From Daejeonia sp002484105 (GTDB taxonomy: Bacteria > Bacteroidota > Bacteroidia > Flavobacteriales > Weeksellaceae), in NCBI RefSeq assembly GCF_051175565.1, contig NZ_CP195105.1, forward strand, positions 1,922,001 through 1,986,000: a stretch of DNA of 64,000 nt, read 5' to 3'. Numbering within the stretch: the first letter of the stretch is position 1; each line of letters opens with the position of its first letter. The translations under genes were made by a program, and so were the position numbers. This document shows, in pieces, positions 51,956-59,352 of this stretch. The notes beneath the pieces were generated by a model. It made no database searches. It saw only the letters and a program-made list of their open reading frames with translations, and was not told the origin of the DNA.

Positions 51956-52008
51956 AGATATTTCCGTGTGATAAGCATAACGTTTATTAAAATCAGTAAA
52001 AAGACTTT

Positions 52009-52788
52009 TTAGTCTTTAATTGAATGAATAAAATCAGCAGCTTTGGTTTTCCAGTCATCATTTTCCAGCAGAATTTTCACAAAGGCCGTTCCGATAATAC
52101 CGCCAGTTGCTTTTTCGGTTACCGTATTAAAACCTTCTTGATCTTTAATTCCAAACCCGATAAATAATGGATTTTTTAATGGTAGCGATGCAATCCTATT
52201 GAGGTAATCTTCATTTTTCAACTGAACATTATCTTTACCAGTGGTGGAAGACGATGAAACCGCATACAAAAATCCGGAGCTCAAAGAATCCAAATATTGA
52301 ATTCTTTCATTCGACGTTTCGGGTGTAATTAAAAACGTAAAATTGAGATTGTATTTCTTTAGAATTTCACCGTATTTCCGTTCAAATTCAAAAGGGGGAA
52401 GATCAGGTATAATTAGTCCCGAAATTCCCACTTCCTGACATTTCGTACAGAAATCTTCAAAACCAAATTGCAAAATGGGATTAAGGTAACCCATTAAAAC
52501 TTTCGGAATCGTTACCGAATCTTTAATTTCTGCCAATTGTTCGAAAAGTTTTTTGATGGTCATTCCATTTTTCAATGCACGCATATGCGCTTGCTCGATA
52601 ACGGGACCATCTGCCACCGGATCAGAATACGGAATTCCGATTTCCATCATATCAGCACCAGAATTTTGAATCAGTTGTGCTATAGTTGTAGTATTTTTTA
52701 GCTCAGGAATTCCTGCAGTGAAGTAAATATTTAAAAGTCGGGAAGTCGGGAAGTCAGAAAGTCGGGAAGTTTTATCTAAATTGTTCAT
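52009..52788 (-). CDS. trpA: Tryptophan synthase alpha subunit
   Basis: A 259-residue TIM-barrel protein cleaving indole-3-glycerol phosphate to indole. Catalytic Glu and Asp are in MEIGIPYSDPVADGP (~46-60), with the phosphate site GFGIKDQEGF (~207) and GIIGTAFVKIL (~231). Residues 8-17 (SRLSDFPTSR) are encoded by a short repeat (52735-52770), so its first ~18 residues are not conserved. Last gene of the operon, 46 bases after trpB. Confidence 0.95.
   Translation of the reverse strand: MNNLDKTSRLSDFPTSRLLNIYFTAGIPELKNTTTIAQLIQNSGADMMEIGIPYSDPVADGPVIEQAHMRALKNGMTIKKLFEQLAEIKDSVTIPKVLMGYLNPILQFGFEDFCTKCQEVGISGLIIPDLPPFEFERKYGEILKKYNLNFTFLITPETSNERIQYLDSLSSGFLYAVSSSSTTGKDNVQLKNEDYLNRIASLPLKNPLFIGFGIKDQEGFNTVTEKATGGIIGTAFVKILLENDDWKTKAADFIHSIKD
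52735..52770. repeat. GTCGGGAA tandem repeat inside the trpA 5' end
   Basis: Repeated AAGTCGGGAAGTCGGGAAGT and AGTCAGAAAGTCGGGAAGT. These bases encode part of the TrpA N-terminus (SRLSDFPTSRLLN) without disrupting the frame. Confidence 0.7.
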
Positions 52789-52834
52789 TTTGTAAAATTT
52801 TATTAGGGAATTTTTCGCTCATTTGTAATTTTTA

Positions 52835-54052
52835 TTAATCTTTCTGACTTTCCGTCTTTTTTGGACTTTCCGTCTCTAAATGTTTCAAGTACGTTTCCAT
52901 ATCCTTATCGCCTCGACCGCTCAAGCAAATGACGACTACATCGTCTTTTTTAAATTTTTTCTTTCCTAAAACGGCCAAAGCGTGCGCACTTTCCAAAGCG
53001 GGAATAATACCTTCAATTTTGGTGAGCTCAAATGCGGCTTTCAATGCTTCATCATCATTAATGCTGAAAAATTCTGCTCTTTTTTCTTTGCTTAAATTCG
53101 CATGCATTGGTCCAATTCCTGGATAATCCAATCCTGCAGAAATCGAGTAGGGTTCAATGACTTGCCCATCTTCCGTTTGCATCACCAAACTCTGACTTCC
53201 GTGCAAAATGCCCAACGTTCCGAGAAAAGTGGTCGCTGCCGATTCTCCAGAATGAACCCCCAAACCACCGGCTTCAGCACCAATCAGTTTTACATTTTCA
53301 TCATTCAGAAAATGGTAAAAAGTCCCAGCTGCATTACTTCCGCCACCAACGCAGGCAATTAAATAATCGGGATTGGTGCGACCTTCTTGTTCCTGCAATT
53401 GCTTTTTAATTTCCTTAGAAATCACCGATTGAAATCGCGCTACCAAATCTGGAAATGGATGCGGACCAACCGCACTTCCGATAATATAATGCGTGGTTTC
53501 CGGATGGTTGATCCAATCTCTTAAAGCTTCATTTACAGCATCTTTTAATGTTTTCGAACCTGAAGTTGCAGGAACCACTTTCGCGCCCAGCATTTTCATT
53601 CTCGCAACGTTCGGAGCTTGTCTTTGGATGTCGATTTCGCCCATATAAACAATGCATTCCAAGCCGAGCAAAGCGCAAGCAGTGGCGGTTGCAACACCGT
53701 GTTGTCCAGCTCCGGTTTCGGCGATAATTCTTTTTTTACCGAGACGTTTTGCAAGTAAAGCTTGTCCCAGTGCATTGTTAATTTTGTGTGCACCAGTATG
53801 ATTGAGATCTTCTCTTTTCAGGTAAACTTTTGCGCCATATTTTTTGCTTAGATTTTTTGCAAAATAAAGTGGCGTTTCTCTGCCAACATAGTTTTTGAGT
53901 AAATCCTGAAATTCATTTTGAAAGTCTTCGGCTTCAATAATTTCGAGGTATTTATTTTGCAATTCTTCAACGTTTGGATAGAGCATTTCGGGAACGAAAG
54001 CGCCTCCGAAATCTCCGTAATAGCCGTTTTTATCTGGGTTTTGGTAGTTCAT
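52835..54052 (-). CDS. trpB: Tryptophan synthase beta subunit
   Basis: A 405-residue PLP enzyme condensing indole with serine. The PLP lysine is in NHTGAHKINNALGQALLA (~90), the phosphate-binding run is CVGGGSNAAGTF (~236), with ETGAGQHGVATATACALLG (~114) and EGIIPALESAHALA (~355). N-terminal YYGDFGGAFVPEMLYPN is standard. The C-terminal tail (after YLKHLE) is lengthened by repeat-derived residues (TESPKKTESQKD). It acts as an alpha2beta2 complex with TrpA. Confidence 0.97.
   Translation of the reverse strand: MNYQNPDKNGYYGDFGGAFVPEMLYPNVEELQNKYLEIIEAEDFQNEFQDLLKNYVGRETPLYFAKNLSKKYGAKVYLKREDLNHTGAHKINNALGQALLAKRLGKKRIIAETGAGQHGVATATACALLGLECIVYMGEIDIQRQAPNVARMKMLGAKVVPATSGSKTLKDAVNEALRDWINHPETTHYIIGSAVGPHPFPDLVARFQSVISKEIKKQLQEQEGRTNPDYLIACVGGGSNAAGTFYHFLNDENVKLIGAEAGGLGVHSGESAATTFLGTLGILHGSQSLVMQTEDGQVIEPYSISAGLDYPGIGPMHANLSKEKRAEFFSINDDEALKAAFELTKIEGIIPALESAHALAVLGKKKFKKDDVVVICLSGRGDKDMETYLKHLETESPKKTESQKD
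52840..52880. repeat. Inverted GACTTTCC repeat at the trpB 3' end
   Basis: CTTTCTGACTTTCCGTC and GGACTTTCCGTCTC, the inverse of the trpA-side family. They encode the extended TrpB tail. Confidence 0.65.
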
Positions 54053-54059
54053 TTTTGTT

Positions 54060-54095
54060 TTAGAAGTTAGATATTAGAGGTTAGATATTAGATTT
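54060..54095. repeat. TTAGATATTAGA tandem repeat at the trpB-trpF junction
   Basis: Degenerate 11-12-base units (GAAGTTAGATATTAGAGGTT and GTTAGATATTAGAT). An inverted, diverged copy lies at 59138-59175 (GTCTAATATCTAATGTCTAA). Confidence 0.65.
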
Positions 54096-54763
54096 TTAAA
54101 TTCTTTTATTTTTTGAATGTCTTTATTTCCGGGCTTAATTTCAAATTTTGAATTGATATCGAGAGCAAAGGGTTGATTTTTAATAGATTTCAGTTGATGA
54201 ATATTTTCTTCTGAAATTCCGCCGCTTAAAAAATAGGGAATTGGAATATCAATTTCATTTAAAATATTCCAATCAAATGTTTTTCCTGTTCCTCCGAAAG
54301 CTTTGGAATCGGTATCGAACAAAAGATGTGAGATTTGAGATTTGAGATTTGAGACTTTTTCAATTTCTTTGCGGACTTCCTTACTTTCCGAGGTTCCGAC
54401 TCTCAAAACTTTAATAATTCCAATTTTTTTATTAAATTTTTCTCTTAACTCAGAAATGAATTCTTCAGTTTCATCGCCGTGAAGTTGGATAAAATTGAGA
54501 TTTGCTTTTTCTGAAATTTCAAGAATAGTTTCAATACTTACATTTACAAAAACGCCGACTTTTCCTGAATGTGGAACTTCTGCAATTTGTTTTAAACTCA
54601 AACTATTTAAAACATATCTTGGTGACTTTTCATAGAAGATAAATCCAAGAAAATCAACATTCATCTCCATCAATTCCGTTATTTGATCGAGTTTTTTAAG
54701 ACCACAAACCTTTAGTTTTGGTTGATGGTTATCGGTTAATGGTTGTTGGTCTTCAGAAATCAT
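54074..54763 (-). CDS. trpF: Phosphoribosylanthranilate isomerase
   Basis: A 229-residue TIM-barrel enzyme for the third step of tryptophan synthesis. The catalytic Cys is in LKVCGLKKLDQI (~20) and the Asp in LLFDTDSKAFGGTGKTFDW (~150). The enzyme segment FLGFIFYEKSPRYV is present. Residues ~2-15 (ISEDQQPLTDNHQPK) and ~138-147 (KVSNLKSQISHL) are encoded by degenerate tandem repeats (54716-54755 and around 54327-54355), so the repeats extend into coding sequence without breaking the frame. Separate from trpC, not fused as in enterobacteria. Confidence 0.95.
   Translation of the reverse strand: MISEDQQPLTDNHQPKLKVCGLKKLDQITELMEMNVDFLGFIFYEKSPRYVLNSLSLKQIAEVPHSGKVGVFVNVSIETILEISEKANLNFIQLHGDETEEFISELREKFNKKIGIIKVLRVGTSESKEVRKEIEKVSNLKSQISHLLFDTDSKAFGGTGKTFDWNILNEIDIPIPYFLSGGISEENIHQLKSIKNQPFALDINSKFEIKPGNKDIQKIKEFKNLISNL
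54716..54755. repeat. GGTTATCGGTTAATGG repeat at the trpF-trpC junction
   Basis: Contains GGTTATCGGTTAATGGTTG (54727-54745), identical to 59106-59124. It codes for the N-terminus of TrpF in this copy. The surrounding units (GGTTGATGG, GGTTGTTGG) are degenerate copies. Confidence 0.7.
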
Positions 54764-54789
54764 TGTAAAATTTTTATATTTCTACATTG

Positions 54790-55557
54790 CTACATTGCTA
54801 CATTGGAAACAAATTCGGAGAATTTGTTGCCCCTCATAAAATATTCTCCCATCAAAAATCCATCAAATCCTTTTTCTTTCAAAAATTTGAAATCTTCTTC
54901 ACTGTAAATTCCGCTTTCTGCAATGGAGAAAATCCCTTTTGGAAGTTGGTTTTTCAAATCGACGGAATGTTGTAAATCCACTTTGAAATCTTTGAGATTT
55001 CGGTTATTAATTCCGACGAAATCTATCTTTTCGTTAATATGTTTTAATTCATCTTCGGTGTGAATTTCTAATAAAACTTCCAAATTCAGCGAATGAGCTA
55101 AATCTGTAAATTCTGAAACTTGAGCTGGTGAAAGACAAGCCGCAATCAATAAAATAACATCTGCTCCAATGGATTTTGCTTCGTAAAATTGATATTCATC
55201 AATCATAAAATCTTTCCTCAAAATCGGAATATTGATGTGATTTCGAACGCTCAAAACATCATCGAAACTTCCGCCAAAAAAATCGTTATCCGTTAAAATG
55301 GAAACTGCACTTGCTCCAAATTTCTCATATTCGGAAACGACTTCTAATGGAGTTTTGGAGTCGTTGATAATTCCTTTGCTTGGAGATTTTCTTTTGAATT
55401 CTGCAATAATTCCAGATTTGGATTTCAGCGTTTTTTTCAATGAAAAAGTTTCTCTTCCATAAAATTCTGTATCTTGAAGTTGTTGCACCGAAATTTTGGA
55501 CTTTGCTTCTGCAACTTCTTCTTTTTTCCGAGCAATTATTTTATCTAAAATGTTCAT
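54790..55557 (-). CDS. trpC: Indole-3-glycerol-phosphate synthase
   Basis: A 255-residue TIM-barrel enzyme forming indole-3-glycerol phosphate. Motifs: IIAEFKRKSPSKGII (~50, catalytic Glu/Lys), SILTDNDFFGG (~87), RKDFMIDEYQFYEA (~111, catalytic Lys), VGINNRNLKDFKVD (~178) and IAESGIYSEEDF (~208). Full length, no fusion. Its start is 66 bases after trpD's stop in a repeat-bearing gap. Confidence 0.96.
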   Translation of the reverse strand: MNILDKIIARKKEEVAEAKSKISVQQLQDTEFYGRETFSLKKTLKSKSGIIAEFKRKSPSKGIINDSKTPLEVVSEYEKFGASAVSILTDNDFFGGSFDDVLSVRNHINIPILRKDFMIDEYQFYEAKSIGADVILLIAACLSPAQVSEFTDLAHSLNLEVLLEIHTEDELKHINEKIDFVGINNRNLKDFKVDLQHSVDLKNQLPKGIFSIAESGIYSEEDFKFLKEKGFDGFLMGEYFMRGNKFSEFVSNVAM

Positions 55558-55611
55558 TTTTAATAATTATCAATTGTAAATTGTAAATTTTTCTTGAAAA
55601 GTATAGCCATT

Positions 55612-55641
55612 GATAATTAACCATTAATCATTAACAATTGA
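55612..55641. repeat. Solo copy of the cassette repeat at the trpC-trpD junction
   Basis: ATTAACCATTAATC followed by ATTAACAATTG resembles the right repeat around the four-helix gene. It supplies the trpD C-terminus IVND, just as the other copy supplies trpE's IVNG. Related A/T repeats continue at 55565-55590 (CAATTGTAAATTGTAAATT). Confidence 0.6.
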
Positions 55642-56613
55642 GCGAAGCGATTGATTTGCTTTTCCGCTTTCCAAACTGTCTTTTGCCATTTCGAGACAAG
55701 TTTTATAATCACCGTATTTTCTGGTGTTTTCCAATGCAAGAGCAGCGTTTGCAAGAGCCACTGAATTTTGTTCTTCGGTTCCTTTTCCTTCCAAAATATT
55801 TTTGAAAATTTGTGCTGCTTCTTCTTTTGTATTTCCTCCAAAAATGGATTCGGGTGCAATATTTTTAAATCCTAAATCTTGGGCTGAATAAATGGTTTCT
55901 CCGTTTTTATCAAAGATTTTAGAATCGCCAGTTAAGGAAATTTCATCGTAACCATCCAAAGCGTGAACCAACATAAATTCTGCGTTTTCCTTTTGTAAAA
56001 GATATTGATAGACTCTCGCAATTTCCAAATTTGCAACACCAATCATCGTAAAATCGGGACGAACTGGATTCACCAAAGGTCCCAATAGATTGAAAAAAGT
56101 TTTTAAACCGAGACTTTTACGAAGCGGACCAACCGATTTCAACGCTGGATGAAAAAGCGGAGCGTGGAGAAAACAGATGTTTCCTTTTTCTAAATCGGAT
56201 TTTAAATCGGTTTCATTATTTTTGAAAACATAACCCAATTCTTCCAAAACATTGGACGAACCAGAAATGGTGGAAGCTCCGTAATTTCCTTGCTTTGCGA
56301 CTTTTTGTCCCGTTCCTGCAACGATAAAACTGGCTAAAGTAGAGATGTTAAACGTGTTTTTTCCATCGCCTCCCGTTCCAACAATATCGACCAAATCTGT
56401 GGTTCCAAGATCGATGGGTTTTGCCAATTGCAAAAGTGCAGCACGAAAACCTTCGAGCTCTTCCAACGTAATGCTTCGCATCAGGAAAACCGTGATAAAC
56501 GCCGTCACTTCAGTTTCATTGAATTTTCCTTGCGAAATTTCCGTCAAAATAGATTTGGCTTCGGCTTGCGTCAAAGTTTGGTGATTGAAAAGGTATTGTA
56601 AGATTTGTTTCAT
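55624..56613 (-). CDS. trpD: Anthranilate phosphoribosyltransferase
   Basis: A 329-residue enzyme joining anthranilate to PRPP. Motifs: VGTGGDGKNTFNISTLASFI (~81, PRPP loop), QGNYGASTISGSSNVLEELG (~108, anthranilate site), FNLLGPLVNPVRPDFTMIGV (~178), and the Asp/Glu pair in GYDEISLTGDS (~221). The glutamine amidotransferase (trpG) is a separate gene. The C-terminal residues IVND lie in a repeat that also supplies the end of trpE. Confidence 0.96.
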   Translation of the reverse strand: MKQILQYLFNHQTLTQAEAKSILTEISQGKFNETEVTAFITVFLMRSITLEELEGFRAALLQLAKPIDLGTTDLVDIVGTGGDGKNTFNISTLASFIVAGTGQKVAKQGNYGASTISGSSNVLEELGYVFKNNETDLKSDLEKGNICFLHAPLFHPALKSVGPLRKSLGLKTFFNLLGPLVNPVRPDFTMIGVANLEIARVYQYLLQKENAEFMLVHALDGYDEISLTGDSKIFDKNGETIYSAQDLGFKNIAPESIFGGNTKEEAAQIFKNILEGKGTEEQNSVALANAALALENTRKYGDYKTCLEMAKDSLESGKANQSLRSIVND

Positions 56614-56629
56614 TTTTAATAGTCCGGAA

Positions 56630-56705
56630 GTCGGAAAAGTCCGCCTAAGTCCGGAAGTTTTTTAGTTTCTACTTTCGGTCTTTCTGACTTACCGACTTTC
56701 TGACT
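56630..56705. repeat. GTCCGGAAG / CTTTCTGAC repeats at the trpD-trpG junction
   Basis: Direct-type AGTCCGGAAGTCGGAAAAGT and inverse-type GGTCTTTCTGACTTACCGAC and ACTTTCTGACTG lie on either side of an A/T stretch, so the junction can fold. Same family as 52735-52770 and 52840-52880. The right part encodes the TrpG C-terminus (QSESR). Confidence 0.65.
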
Positions 56706-57267
56706 GCAATAAAAAGTTCTCTAAAATTTTCTTTCCGTCGGGTGTTAAAATACTTTCTGGGTGATACTGAACAGCGTGAACATCGTAGGTTTTATGTTTC
56801 AAACTCATAATCATTCCTGAATCGTCAATGGAAGTGATTTCTAATTCTTCGGGGAAATCTTCGGGATTTACTGCCCAAGAATGATAACGTCCAACTTCTA
56901 AAACTTCTGGAAGATTGTTGAATAATTTGTGTTCTTTCACCTGTTTTGCTTTGGTGGCAACGCCGTGATAAATTTCGGTGAGATTGATCAAACTTCCACC
57001 AAATGCTTCTGCAATGGCTTGTTGTCCCAAGCAAACTCCGAAAATAGATTTTGTCGGTGCGTATTTTTTAATGACATCCAACAAGATTCCTGCTTCTTCT
57101 GGAATTCCTGGTCCTGGAGAAAGAAAGATTTTATCGTATTTTTCAATTTCCTCTAATGGAATTTGGTCATTTCTGATGACGTCAACTTCCCGACCCGTAA
57201 TTTGTTCCACAATTTGAACAAGATTGTAGGTGAAGCTGTCGTAATTATCGAAAATCAAGATTTTCAT
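56689..57267 (-). CDS. trpG: Anthranilate synthase component II (glutamine amidotransferase)
   Basis: A 192-residue class I amidotransferase feeding ammonia to TrpE. The triad is visible: Cys in SIFGVCLGQQAIAEAFGG (~79), and His-x-Glu in VQYHPESILTPDG (~170), with SPGPGIPEEAG (~51) forming the oxyanion region. Could also serve a folate PabB, as one TrpG/PabA is shared in many bacteria, but placement in the trp operon favours tryptophan. Overlaps no other gene; the four-helix gene precedes it by 19 bases. Confidence 0.96.
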   Translation of the reverse strand: MKILIFDNYDSFTYNLVQIVEQITGREVDVIRNDQIPLEEIEKYDKIFLSPGPGIPEEAGILLDVIKKYAPTKSIFGVCLGQQAIAEAFGGSLINLTEIYHGVATKAKQVKEHKLFNNLPEVLEVGRYHSWAVNPEDFPEELEITSIDDSGMIMSLKHKTYDVHAVQYHPESILTPDGKKILENFLLQSESR

Positions 57268-57268
57268 A

Positions 57269-57299
57269 ATTGTTAATTATAAATGGTTAATTGTTAATG
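57269..57299. repeat. Left inverted repeat of the four-helix cassette
   Basis: ATTGTTAAT (57269-57277), seven extra bases, then GGTTAATTGTTAATG (57285-57299). It overlaps the stop codon of the four-helix gene. The second part pairs exactly (15 bp, inverted) with 57657-57671. Confidence 0.75.
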
Positions 57300-57649
57300 T
57301 TTTTCTTCGTTGTGATGATAATGCTTGTAATCAACTTAATAATTTCAATTGCATCAGAGTTTATGCTTTCAAATTCTTCATTTGAAAGATAATTTGTAAC
57401 GCTTAATAATTCAAGCCAATAAATTGTTTCGTTAATTTCTTTTTGAGCAATAGCAAGTTTATGAATAAAATCTGCTTTACTTTGTGCATGTTCACTTTCT
57501 CTAATCATTGCTCCAACACTTGTTCCACTGCGAAGAATTTGCTTACTCATTACGAATTCTTTTTTCGACTCAATTAAATATTGATATAGGTTCACAATTC
57601 TAATCGCAAATTCAAAACTCTTTTTTTTAATAATATTCTCCTCTTTCAT
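57287..57649 (-). CDS. Four-helix-bundle protein of the S23/IVP type, inserted in the trp operon
   Basis: A 120-residue protein with the signature of the S23 ribosomal-associated/intervening-sequence family (TIGR02436): IVNLYQYLIESKKEFVMSKQILRSGTSVGAMIRESEHAQSKADF followed by helices ending FESINSDAIEIIKLITSII. Family members are coded within 23S rRNA intervening sequences or scattered free in genomes; function is unsettled, and some resemble accessory proteins of diversity-generating retroelements. Nothing ties it to tryptophan. It is flanked by inverted repeats (57269-57299 and 57657-57680) that touch the trpE stop codon, suggesting insertion as a unit. Confidence 0.9.
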   Translation of the reverse strand: MKEENIIKKKSFEFAIRIVNLYQYLIESKKEFVMSKQILRSGTSVGAMIRESEHAQSKADFIHKLAIAQKEINETIYWLELLSVTNYLSNEEFESINSDAIEIIKLITSIIITTKKNINN

Positions 57650-57656
57650 AATTGAT

Positions 57657-57680
57657 CATTAACAATTAACCATTAACAAT
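57657..57680. repeat. Right inverted repeat of the four-helix cassette
   Basis: CATTAACAATTAACC (57657-57671) followed by ATTAACAAT (57672-57680), the inverse of the left repeat with a seven-base difference. It covers the trpE stop codon (57666-57668) and encodes that protein's last residues, IVNG. Confidence 0.75.
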
Positions 57681-59093
57681 TCTTTCCGCTTTAATGATTG
57701 CTTTTTTCAAAGCGCCCAATTTGTTATTCACTTCTTGAAGTTCGTTTTCTGGAACGGATTTTGCGACCAAACCTGCGCCTGCTTGATAAAATAACGTGTT
57801 GTTTTTGCTCAAGAAAGTCCGAATCATAATCGCCTGATTGCAACTGCCATCGAAACCGACAAAACCGATGCAACCTGCATAAAAACTGCGGGAAGTCTTC
57901 TCGTGCTCGTCTATCAGCTGCATTGCGCGGTATTTTGGAGCGCCACTCAAAGTGCCTTGTGGAAACGTCGTGGCAATCATTTCGTAGGGATTTTGATTTG
58001 TGTCGACGTCGGCAACAACCTCCGAAACCATGTGAATGACGTGCGAAAAGAAGTGAATTTCCTTCAGTTTTGAAACTCGGGTGTTTTTTCCGTGAATACT
58101 CAAATCGTTTCGACCTAAATCCACCAACATCGTGTGTTCCGCGTTTTCTTTAGGATTTTTTTTGAGTTCTTCTGCGGCTTCCAGGTCTTTTTCGACATTT
58201 CCTGTTCGCTTGAAAGTTCCTGCAATTGGATGAATGATGGCTTTTTGATCTTTAATGATAAGTTGACTTTCTGGACTGGAACCCATCAATTTGTAATCGC
58301 CATAATCGAAGAAAAACAAATACGGAGAAGGATTGATGTTCCGTAAAGCACGATACACATTGAATTCGTCGCCTTGAAATTTTTGTTCGAATCTTCGGCT
58401 CAAAACCAATTGAAAAACATCGCCTCGGAAACAATGTTGCTTGGCGAAATCTACAGATTTCAAATATTCCTCATCTGTTAAATTCGAGGTTTCTTTGCCT
58501 AAACTTTTGAACGGAAAAACGGGAGCATTTTTTTGTTCGATAAGATTTTCGATGGTGGAAAGTTCGGATTTTAAACCTTCTGTTTTGTTTTCGATCAAAA
58601 ATAATTCTTCGTTGTGATGGTTAATTGCGATGACATATTGATACAATCGGTATCGCATTAACGGAATTTTATTTTCCTCAGATTGTTCTTTGAATTTGAT
58701 ATTTTCAAAAAAAGGAATCGCATCATAACTGGTGTAACCGAAAAAACCTTGCGCTTGTTTACCTATTTTTTCGCTCGGTTCTTCACATTCAAAACACTTT
58801 GAAAAATTCTGAAGAATGTCCGCAAGTTTTGCATTTTTCAAATCTATTTTAATGGGATTTTCGGAAGGAAATTTGAATTCTGCTTCGTTGTAATCACGGA
58901 TTTCGATTCCTGCAATCGCATTCACTCCAATGAAAGAAAAATTATTGTTTTCTCCGGAATTCCCAGCACTTTCCAAAAGAATCGTATCCCGAAACTGATC
59001 TCGAAGTCGAAGATAAATTCCGATCGGCGTGAACAAATCTGATAATTTGGATTTTACGGAGGTTTTTATTTTTATGGTTTGATTGAATTTCAT
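57666..59093 (-). CDS. trpE: Anthranilate synthase component I
   Basis: A 475-residue chorismate-utilising enzyme making anthranilate with TrpG. Near the N-terminus TILLESAGN (~38-46) has the LLES motif that binds tryptophan in feedback-inhibited TrpE. The catalytic domain has FRGDVFQLVLSRRFEQ (~213), FFDYGDYKLMGSSPE (~258), HPIAGTFKRTG (~287) and LGRNDLSIHG (~325), then FPQGTLSGAPKYRAMQLIDEHE (~386). First structural gene of the operon, preceded by the leader peptide and attenuator. Its C-terminal residues lie in the right repeat of the four-helix cassette. Confidence 0.96.
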   Translation of the reverse strand: MKFNQTIKIKTSVKSKLSDLFTPIGIYLRLRDQFRDTILLESAGNSGENNNFSFIGVNAIAGIEIRDYNEAEFKFPSENPIKIDLKNAKLADILQNFSKCFECEEPSEKIGKQAQGFFGYTSYDAIPFFENIKFKEQSEENKIPLMRYRLYQYVIAINHHNEELFLIENKTEGLKSELSTIENLIEQKNAPVFPFKSLGKETSNLTDEEYLKSVDFAKQHCFRGDVFQLVLSRRFEQKFQGDEFNVYRALRNINPSPYLFFFDYGDYKLMGSSPESQLIIKDQKAIIHPIAGTFKRTGNVEKDLEAAEELKKNPKENAEHTMLVDLGRNDLSIHGKNTRVSKLKEIHFFSHVIHMVSEVVADVDTNQNPYEMIATTFPQGTLSGAPKYRAMQLIDEHEKTSRSFYAGCIGFVGFDGSCNQAIMIRTFLSKNNTLFYQAGAGLVAKSVPENELQEVNNKLGALKKAIIKAERIVNG

Positions 59094-59096
59094 TTT

Positions 59097-59131
59097 TTGG
59101 TTGTCGGTTATCGGTTAATGGTTGTCGGTTC
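59097..59131. repeat. GGTTATCGGTTAATGG repeat upstream of trpE
   Basis: Same 19-base core as at 54727-54745, direct orientation, within degenerate GGTTGTCGG units. It lies in the leader just before the trpE ATG. Confidence 0.7.
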
Positions 59132-59137
59132 TAAGGA

Positions 59138-59175
59138 AAGTCTAATATCTAATGTCTAACATCTAATTTCTAAAA
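59138..59175. repeat. Inverted TTAGATATTAGA repeat in the trp leader
   Basis: AGTCTAATATCTAATGTCTA and onward, complementary in family to 54060-54095. It lies between the attenuator terminator and trpE. Confidence 0.6.
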
Positions 59176-59176
59176 C

Positions 59177-59209
59177 AAAAAAAGACTTCAACATTACGTC
59201 AAAGTCTTT
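59177..59209 (-). terminator. trp attenuator terminator
   Basis: On the minus strand AAAGACTT (59209-59202) pairs with AAGTCTTT (59188-59181), followed by T's. Its left arm is shared with GTCAAAG (59264-59258, inside the leader peptide gene), which pairs with CTTTGAC (59204-59198) to form the alternative antiterminator. See trpL. Confidence 0.8.
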
Positions 59210-59250
59210 AAATTTCTATTTTTTATTCGCTTACAAAAATGGAAAGTGCA

Positions 59251-59310
59251 TCAAGATCTTTGACAAGATTTTGAAAGCCACCACCAAGTTTTGTTTGCTG
59301 TTAGATTCAT
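59251..59310 (-). CDS. trpL: trp operon leader peptide (attenuator)
   Basis: A 19-residue frame MNLTANKTWWWLSKSCQRS with three successive Trp codons (59278-59286), between a good promoter and the trpE operon. The message can form: a pause hairpin TCAAAATCTT / AAGATCTTGA (9 of 10 pairs) covering the end of the peptide gene, an antiterminator GTCAAAG / CTTTGAC (7 bp), and a terminator (59177-59209) that shares bases with the antiterminator. When charged tRNA-Trp is scarce, a ribosome stalled on the Trp codons would free the antiterminator; otherwise the terminator forms. Seen directly in sequence; regulation is inferred from the classical model. Confidence 0.85.
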   Translation of the reverse strand: MNLTANKTWWWLSKSCQRS

Positions 59311-59314
59311 AAGA

Positions 59315-59345
59315 CAAATATAGAAAGGTTTTTGATATTTACCAA
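59315..59345 (-). promoter_or_regulatory. trp operon promoter
   Basis: TTG at 59345-59343, 20 bases, then TATATTTG at 59322-59315: the best match to the TTG / TAnnTTTG consensus in the window. The trpL ATG (59310) follows four bases after the box, so the transcript should start at or next to it. No operator for a Trp repressor is evident. Confidence 0.75.
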
Positions 59346-59352
59346 TAAAAAA

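Noticed and set aside
52735..59175. Short repeats in the trp operon as a CRISPR array
   Set aside because: Units are short, degenerate, of several families, and not separated by equal unique spacers; no cas gene is near.
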